Shown here: piece after piece, positions 59,364 to 64,000 of the stretch | Position numbering within the stretch: the stretch's first letter is position 1 | Layout: every line of letters starts with the position of its first letter | From: Epiperipatus broadwayi | Lineage: Eukaryota; Onychophora; Udeonychophora; Euonychophora; Peripatidae | Direction: 5' to 3' | Length of the DNA: 64,000 nucleotides | NCBI GenBank assembly: GCA_028023455.1 | Contig: JAQFVV010006313.1 | Coordinates: forward strand, 1,990,992-2,054,991 | The notes under the pieces: generated by a model | The model's database searches: none | Told to the model about the DNA's origin: nothing | Seen by the model: only the letters and a program-made list of their open reading frames with translations | Translations under genes and position numbers: made by a program

Positions 59364-60029
59364 TTATATTCAATACTATTAAGTGTCAACTTTAATAATT
59401 TATTGTCTTAGATTTCCCTTAAGTTTAGATATTTTGCCCCTGGCAGTATTAACTGCATTAGTTTGCTATGTCCTGTTTTGCACGTGATTCAAAAGCTTAA
59501 TAAATAAGATTAAGTTGATTTTTTTTTTTAGATATCTTGTCTGAATTTAATATTTTTGTCTTCAGAGTAATTAGATTGTAACAAGAATTTCATTTTGGCC
59601 ATTCCTTTAGAAGCCTGTGAGGTTGAGTTGTTAGTCCTGTTCTCAATCAATATTTTCAATATTTTTCATATGAGCTTAAAATCTCTCAAATAGTTCAGTT
59701 AATTTTTAATCCTCTGGAATATTTTTTGTTTTAACTAGAATAGCTATATATTTCACATTTTTAGTAGTCTAAACTTTTTATAAATCTGACAGTTTGTGAT
59801 GGTGATGATTTTCTTGCTATTATATATTGGACTGTTTCCATCACCTATGAAACTCATTTCATTAAGTAACTAAAGAATCTTGTAAACTTTATACAAGTCT
59901 TAATTAATCTCTAATTTTCTGTTTACATTTTCAACTTTTAATACTAATTAATAGATTTTATGTAAAACTATTTGTTTTATATATAACTTGCAATTATCTT
60001 TCAAAGAACTTTATTCGACTATAAAAAAA
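59364..60029. other. AT-rich spacer
   Basis: Nothing supported. Confidence 0.35.
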
Positions 60030-61790
60030 ATGGTTACATGTAAGTCTTTTATTTGGGCCATCTGTCTAATATTAAATGGGATATTATTGAACTTTATGAA
60101 GTTAGAAGAAAAGGTGAAGAGATAATTGATTTAAAAAGTAGACATATACTATATTACAAAGACACAAACATTGGGAATACGAATGGAGTAAGATTTATTA
60201 TAAATAAAAAAAAATGGAAGAAGAACATTCTGGGGATTGATTGTATGTCAGATAAAGTGACTGATTAATTCAACTTAATGGTAAATACTAAATGCAGATA
60301 ATTTAAGTTTATGCCCAACAAGTTCTTATTATGATGAAGTAGAGGATTTTTATATGAATTTATAAAAGGCTTTTGATCATACAAATAACATTTTAAAATT
60401 ATTATAAGAGACTGTAACGTTAGAATTGTTAAACAATTGAAAGATGAAAGTGCTATTGGTAAATTTGGTTATGATTATAGAAACGAGAGAGGACCTAGAT
60501 TTGTGGAATTTGCAGAAAAATGTAAACTTTATATTATGAATGCTTTTTTTTTTTTATTGAGATAAATGGACATGGAAGCATCTAAATGAAGATACAGCAT
60601 AATTAGATTATATTTTGAATAACAGTATATTTCAAGATTGTAATGTTCTTAATAAATTCAATGCAGGAAGTGATCATTAAATAATGAAATGTAAAATACA
60701 TGTTAATGCAAAATTAGAGAAATAAAAATGTATTAAGAAAAACAATATTCACAGTTGACATTACTAATTTTTACAAACATTCCAGTGAATTTTAATTAGA
60801 ATTTGCAAATCGTTTTTATGTATTAACATATTTTGAACAAGATTCAGATTTGAAAGAAATCATTATGAAGTTATCTGTTACATTTTTAAAACTGCAATAA
60901 AAATAGCTGATACACAAAAGCAGCAATGACCAGTAAAATTTCTACTGACCTGACAATTTATGAAAGAAAGAAAAAAATATGAAAATATATAAAAATAGTG
61001 TATTTAGAAAGATTAAATATCTAGAATTTTGTAAAATGGTACAAAAAGGAATTGATAATAATATAAGAAAATATAATTATGAATTAGTAAGGAAAGCTAT
61101 AGAAGTGAATAAAATTCTCAAAAGATGTAGAAGAGTTATAAAGAACAAAAAAAAGTATTTTCTACAACTAACTATATTTTTCTAATTGTCCAGGATTTCA
61201 GATGAAGAAATAAGCAATGCAATTGAATCGATAAAGAGAAAAACTCCAGATAATGATAGAATTATAATCGATGTCTTAAAAGAAGAGGTGAAGAAATAGA
61301 AAAAAATTTAGCAAAGTTATATATTGAATGTCTAAATGATAAAGATGTACTAGATGGTTGGAAGAATGTTGTATTAATATTCATATTTTAAAAAAAATGA
61401 TAAATAAGATATTGGAAATTACAAACCTATCAGTCTTTTTTCAATTCTATACAAACTACAAAAATTCCCATTGCAATTCAGTTCTTTATGCATACATTAA
61501 TGTACTATCAAAAAATTAAAATAATTCAAGGAATTTATTTCTTTCAATTCAATCATGCAGTAAGGCATTGACTTATTTTGTCAAAGAAAAAAATATTTTT
61601 CAGTTTATTTTAAATCTTCAATATATATTGATAAAAAAAATAGAGACTCCATTATTTACTTCTTTAAAGCTGCATTTTGACAATTTTCCTGTAGTAGAAA
61701 AATCTCAGTCATCTTTCAGGCAATCAGATTTCCTAGCAATATTGACTAACACAATGATACACAAAGCTAATCATGAAGTAGGCTCAAGGT
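60030..61790 (+). pseudogene. RTE-type LINE, APE endonuclease and start of RT, broken
   Basis: Plus-strand frames give the endonuclease landmarks WDIIELYEVRRKGEEIIDLK and GVRFIINKKKW (60053-60268). The next frames give PTSSYDEVEDFY, YIMNAFF-like and WTWKHLNEDTA segments, and FNAGSDH (about 60658-60680). The linker is at 60979-61185. Next comes ISDEEISNAIESIKRKTPDN (about 61194-61255), DGWKNVVLI and NYKPISLFSILYKL (about 61413-61455), and perhaps SQSSFRQSDFLAI (about 61703-61740). This order matches the APE-RT proteins of RTE-related LINEs. Many stops and shifts; RT motifs A to C are not found, so the copy is internally or 3' truncated. Confidence 0.72.
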
Positions 61791-62859
61791 GAATAAATTA
61801 GAGAGAAAAAGCTTTTTTTAAGTTACACAAGTTTCTAAAACTAAAATGTTCAATATTTTTCATACAGGTGTACTTGAATGCTACACTCTTATTTGATATG
61901 GAAATTTTCTGTCGCTAAAGTTAATTAGTTGCCATTTTATTTAGGATTCTTTCCATCATCTGTCTATGATTATATCTTGTTCGCCGATAGTTATGTGGAA
62001 TGCATTTGGTCAGTCTGAAACTATATGCAATATCTTTTAGAGCTTTTCCATATATCTTTGCAATAAAAATTTACTTTACACATTATCAGCCATTGCAATA
62101 TATCTTGTAATTCAATATTTTTATCTTGTTGGTCATATTGTTGGTGATATAACAATCTACAAAAACTTTCTAGATCTGAATGTCACATTGATAAATTATG
62201 CGACCTACAAAGAGATTTAATTGTTATAAGTTTTCTTTGTAGATTACATCACCACTATTCTTCTGACATTCCATAGTCTTACTTGAAATTATCTTTTTAA
62301 TTTTGTGTATTTAAGTTCAATTTGGATATCTTATTGGACATTGTGTTACAATGATTATTTTGTCTAATAATTGAATGGATTTCTTATTGAGAAGTTCGTA
62401 AGAAGTTTGAACACCAGAAATGCCAGGATTGGTATTGAACTGAAGATTCAGTATACCATATTTTGACACTGTATCCCATCATGCAAGCCTTTTGGAAAAA
62501 AAATGTCTGTACTTTTGAAGTTTGTTTACTAGTTTTTAACAAATTGATAATAGTTAAGTTGTGAGTGATTTTCGACCATTGTCCAAACTGTATATCCTTA
62601 AGATGATATGAAATGTCAGATGCCATTTTCATAATGCTCTTAAAATAAATATGATAGTAATTTAAATTATTTATCTATTATGTTAAACATCATAAGTATC
62701 AATAAAATAGGATTATTTAATGTATTATTTGGCTGTGACTTGTGGTAATATAATCATTATTCCAATGATTATTAAGTATAATTTATTACAATGTGAGTGA
62801 TTTTTATTTATATATAAACTTTTTTCAGCTTAATTATTAACAAAATAAATAAAAGAATT
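61791..62859. other. Unassigned region
   Basis: An 82-codon minus-strand frame (62384-62632) shows no motif. The sequence is somewhat less AT-biased than most gaps and may be decayed LINE sequence, but no conserved block was identified. Confidence 0.3.
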
Positions 62860-64000
62860 TATACAGATTTCGACAAGGAGTTAGATTCACAGTGGCTTTA
62901 TGAAATCATTAACTATGTAGTTCACATAGATCAGTAGCTGTTAAATTTCATTTGTGAAGTTGATGAGTGCAATTACTAAGGGATTGAATTAAATCTATTG
63001 ATGAGATTCCAGTTGGGTCTAAAATGATCAAATCCAGTTAGTTTTATTTTTGAATCTGGAAAAAAAAAAACATTTTTTTTTTTTTTTAACCTTGTAGGAA
63101 TTCTATTTTTATGTCATAATTCTTCATTTGTAGATTCTTGGTTGGACATCCAAAAAGGAGTTCTTGATTTGAGACAGTTTTAGATGGTGAAACTATTTCT
63201 TGAGTTATTGGCAAATTTGATTTGCTTAGTAGCTTTTTATACATTTTCTGTGGGGCAGTTTTTGTTTTGATATCTGCTAGAAAAATATGCAATGGAATTG
63301 TCTTAAATCTGCCAATAAATTTTGTATAGTAATATTTATTTGAGAATCCATAAGTTAAATATTGGAAATATTTTTTTTTTTTTTCAAATAGGGGCACAAT
63401 ATTTACCAGATGAATATGTTAGTGTTAATGATTTTGTTTGTAAAGTATTTACATCTCAACTTCAAATAATATCAGCCAATTTTCCTAACAGATTATTCTT
63501 AGAAATTAATTATGATCTAACTTCAGATAACGAAGAAACTAAAACTAAATTAGTCTGGGATAAGGATTGTGTTTTCATCTATTATGACAAAAGTTTTATA
63601 TTCAGATTATGAGATGATTTCTTATTATTTGAAAAATGGAATTATCTATATCAGATAAGGAATAAAATGTCGGATTTTGGGGGAAAAATAAATTCTTCTT
63701 GTCCTTATTGAGAGAATTTTCTATTTCAGGAAGGAATCTTTTTTGAGAATTAAAGCAATGTTATCAGTATAATCTGTTTCTGAAATATTACTCATGAATT
63801 AAACTCTGTGGTAGATTATTCTGTAATATTTTAAATCCATTACAATTATCATTTAGTGTCATTTGAAGTTTTTTATTTGGCAGCATTCTATTAAGTGTAT
63901 TAATAGTTAGAAGACCATGTTTCCAAATGGAATTATGGGCTGAGGTTAGATCAATAAAGATAGCATCAGTTTTTAATTTATTTTGAAAAGCTTTTTCAAT
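62860..64000 (-). pseudogene. LINE RT and C-terminal region, runs off the window
   Basis: From the right edge on the minus strand: RT motif A region AIFIDLTSAHNSIWKHGLL (about 63910-63970), a motif C remnant YTDNIALIL (YADD changed, about 63745-63775), NNLLGKLADI, TKSLTLTYSSGKYCAPI (about 63400-63450). After an inserted T-run come KFIGRFKTIPLHIF and a Pro/Lys-rich stretch (63086-63330), then LTGFDHFRPNWNLINRF (about 62985-63035). The order matches the C-terminal half of a widespread LINE type whose proteins have 'YSaaEYCaPvW' and 'GFdl.R..W.llNRfRT'. Stops and shifts throughout. The 5' part lies outside the window. Confidence 0.75.

Noticed and set aside
63322-63612. Plus-strand exon with a polypyrimidine tract, AG acceptor and 70 coding-like codons
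   Set aside because: The opposite strand carries LINE motifs in order (NNLLGKLADI, LTYSSGKYCAPI), so the plus frame is an antisense shadow. The T-run is a minus-strand A-run insertion.

Overview
This is a strongly AT-rich stretch of an animal nuclear genome, very probably an invertebrate. Every recognisable protein-coding block belongs to a eukaryotic transposable element: Penelope-like elements, several non-LTR (LINE) families, a mariner, a piggyBac, tRNA-derived SINEs and LTR-type fragments. Simple repeats, splice-like signals and tRNA-Gly-derived SINEs fit the same picture. The species cannot be fixed from the sequence. No intact host gene was recognised; a few promoter-like or exon-like patches are listed at low confidence.

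Layout, left part. 0.7-1.2 kb holds a broken retrotransposon Gag-like stretch. 1.6-8.3 kb is a nest of Penelope-like elements (PLEs): an old minus-strand PLE is split into a C-terminal part (1.6-4.1 kb) and an N-terminal part (7.9-8.3 kb) by a young, nearly identical head-to-head PLE palindrome (4121-7866). The right arm of the palindrome still has an open 415-codon RT plus GIY-YIG reading frame. 8.3-14.2 kb is mostly featureless. 14.2-16.4 kb has a CRE/ETS promoter-like patch, a possible 51-nt exon, three tRNA-Gly-like SINEs and a 460-bp foldback repeat. 17-19.6 kb has a LINE 3' fragment and two dispersed repeat families.

Middle part. 22.7-28.2 kb is a nearly full-length Tx1/L1-like LINE (LINE A: CCHC ORF1; ORF2 with APE endonuclease, RT and a C-terminal zinc knuckle), damaged by two stops and one frameshift in ORF2. 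It is bounded on both sides by (AAT)n. A second, related LINE (LINE B) follows immediately after the 3' (AAT)n and keeps only its 5' part (ORF1). 34.3-35.4 kb is a decayed piggyBac transposase. 36.6-37.4 kb is an unusual tandem/inverted repeat element with a 323-bp unit, bounded by a 12-bp direct repeat. 38.8-39.0 kb is a hairpin MITE-like repeat.

Right part. 41.5-42.4 and 48.1-48.8 kb are minus-strand LINE fragments. 43.8-46.8 kb is a comparatively GC-richer patch with promoter-like signals and short palindromic motifs that no element explains. 49.5-50.9 kb is a cluster of four copies of a roughly 440-bp repeat ordered (-)(-)(+)(+). 51.9-52.5 kb looks like an LTR followed by a primer-binding-site-like sequence. 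58.0-59.4 kb is a mariner with clear terminal inverted repeats, TA target duplication and a dead transposase. 60.0-61.8 kb is a decayed RTE-type LINE, and 62.9-64.0 kb is the 3' part of another LINE running off the window on the minus strand. The elements do not form a cooperating pathway; the window is best read as layered insertions in intergenic or intronic DNA.
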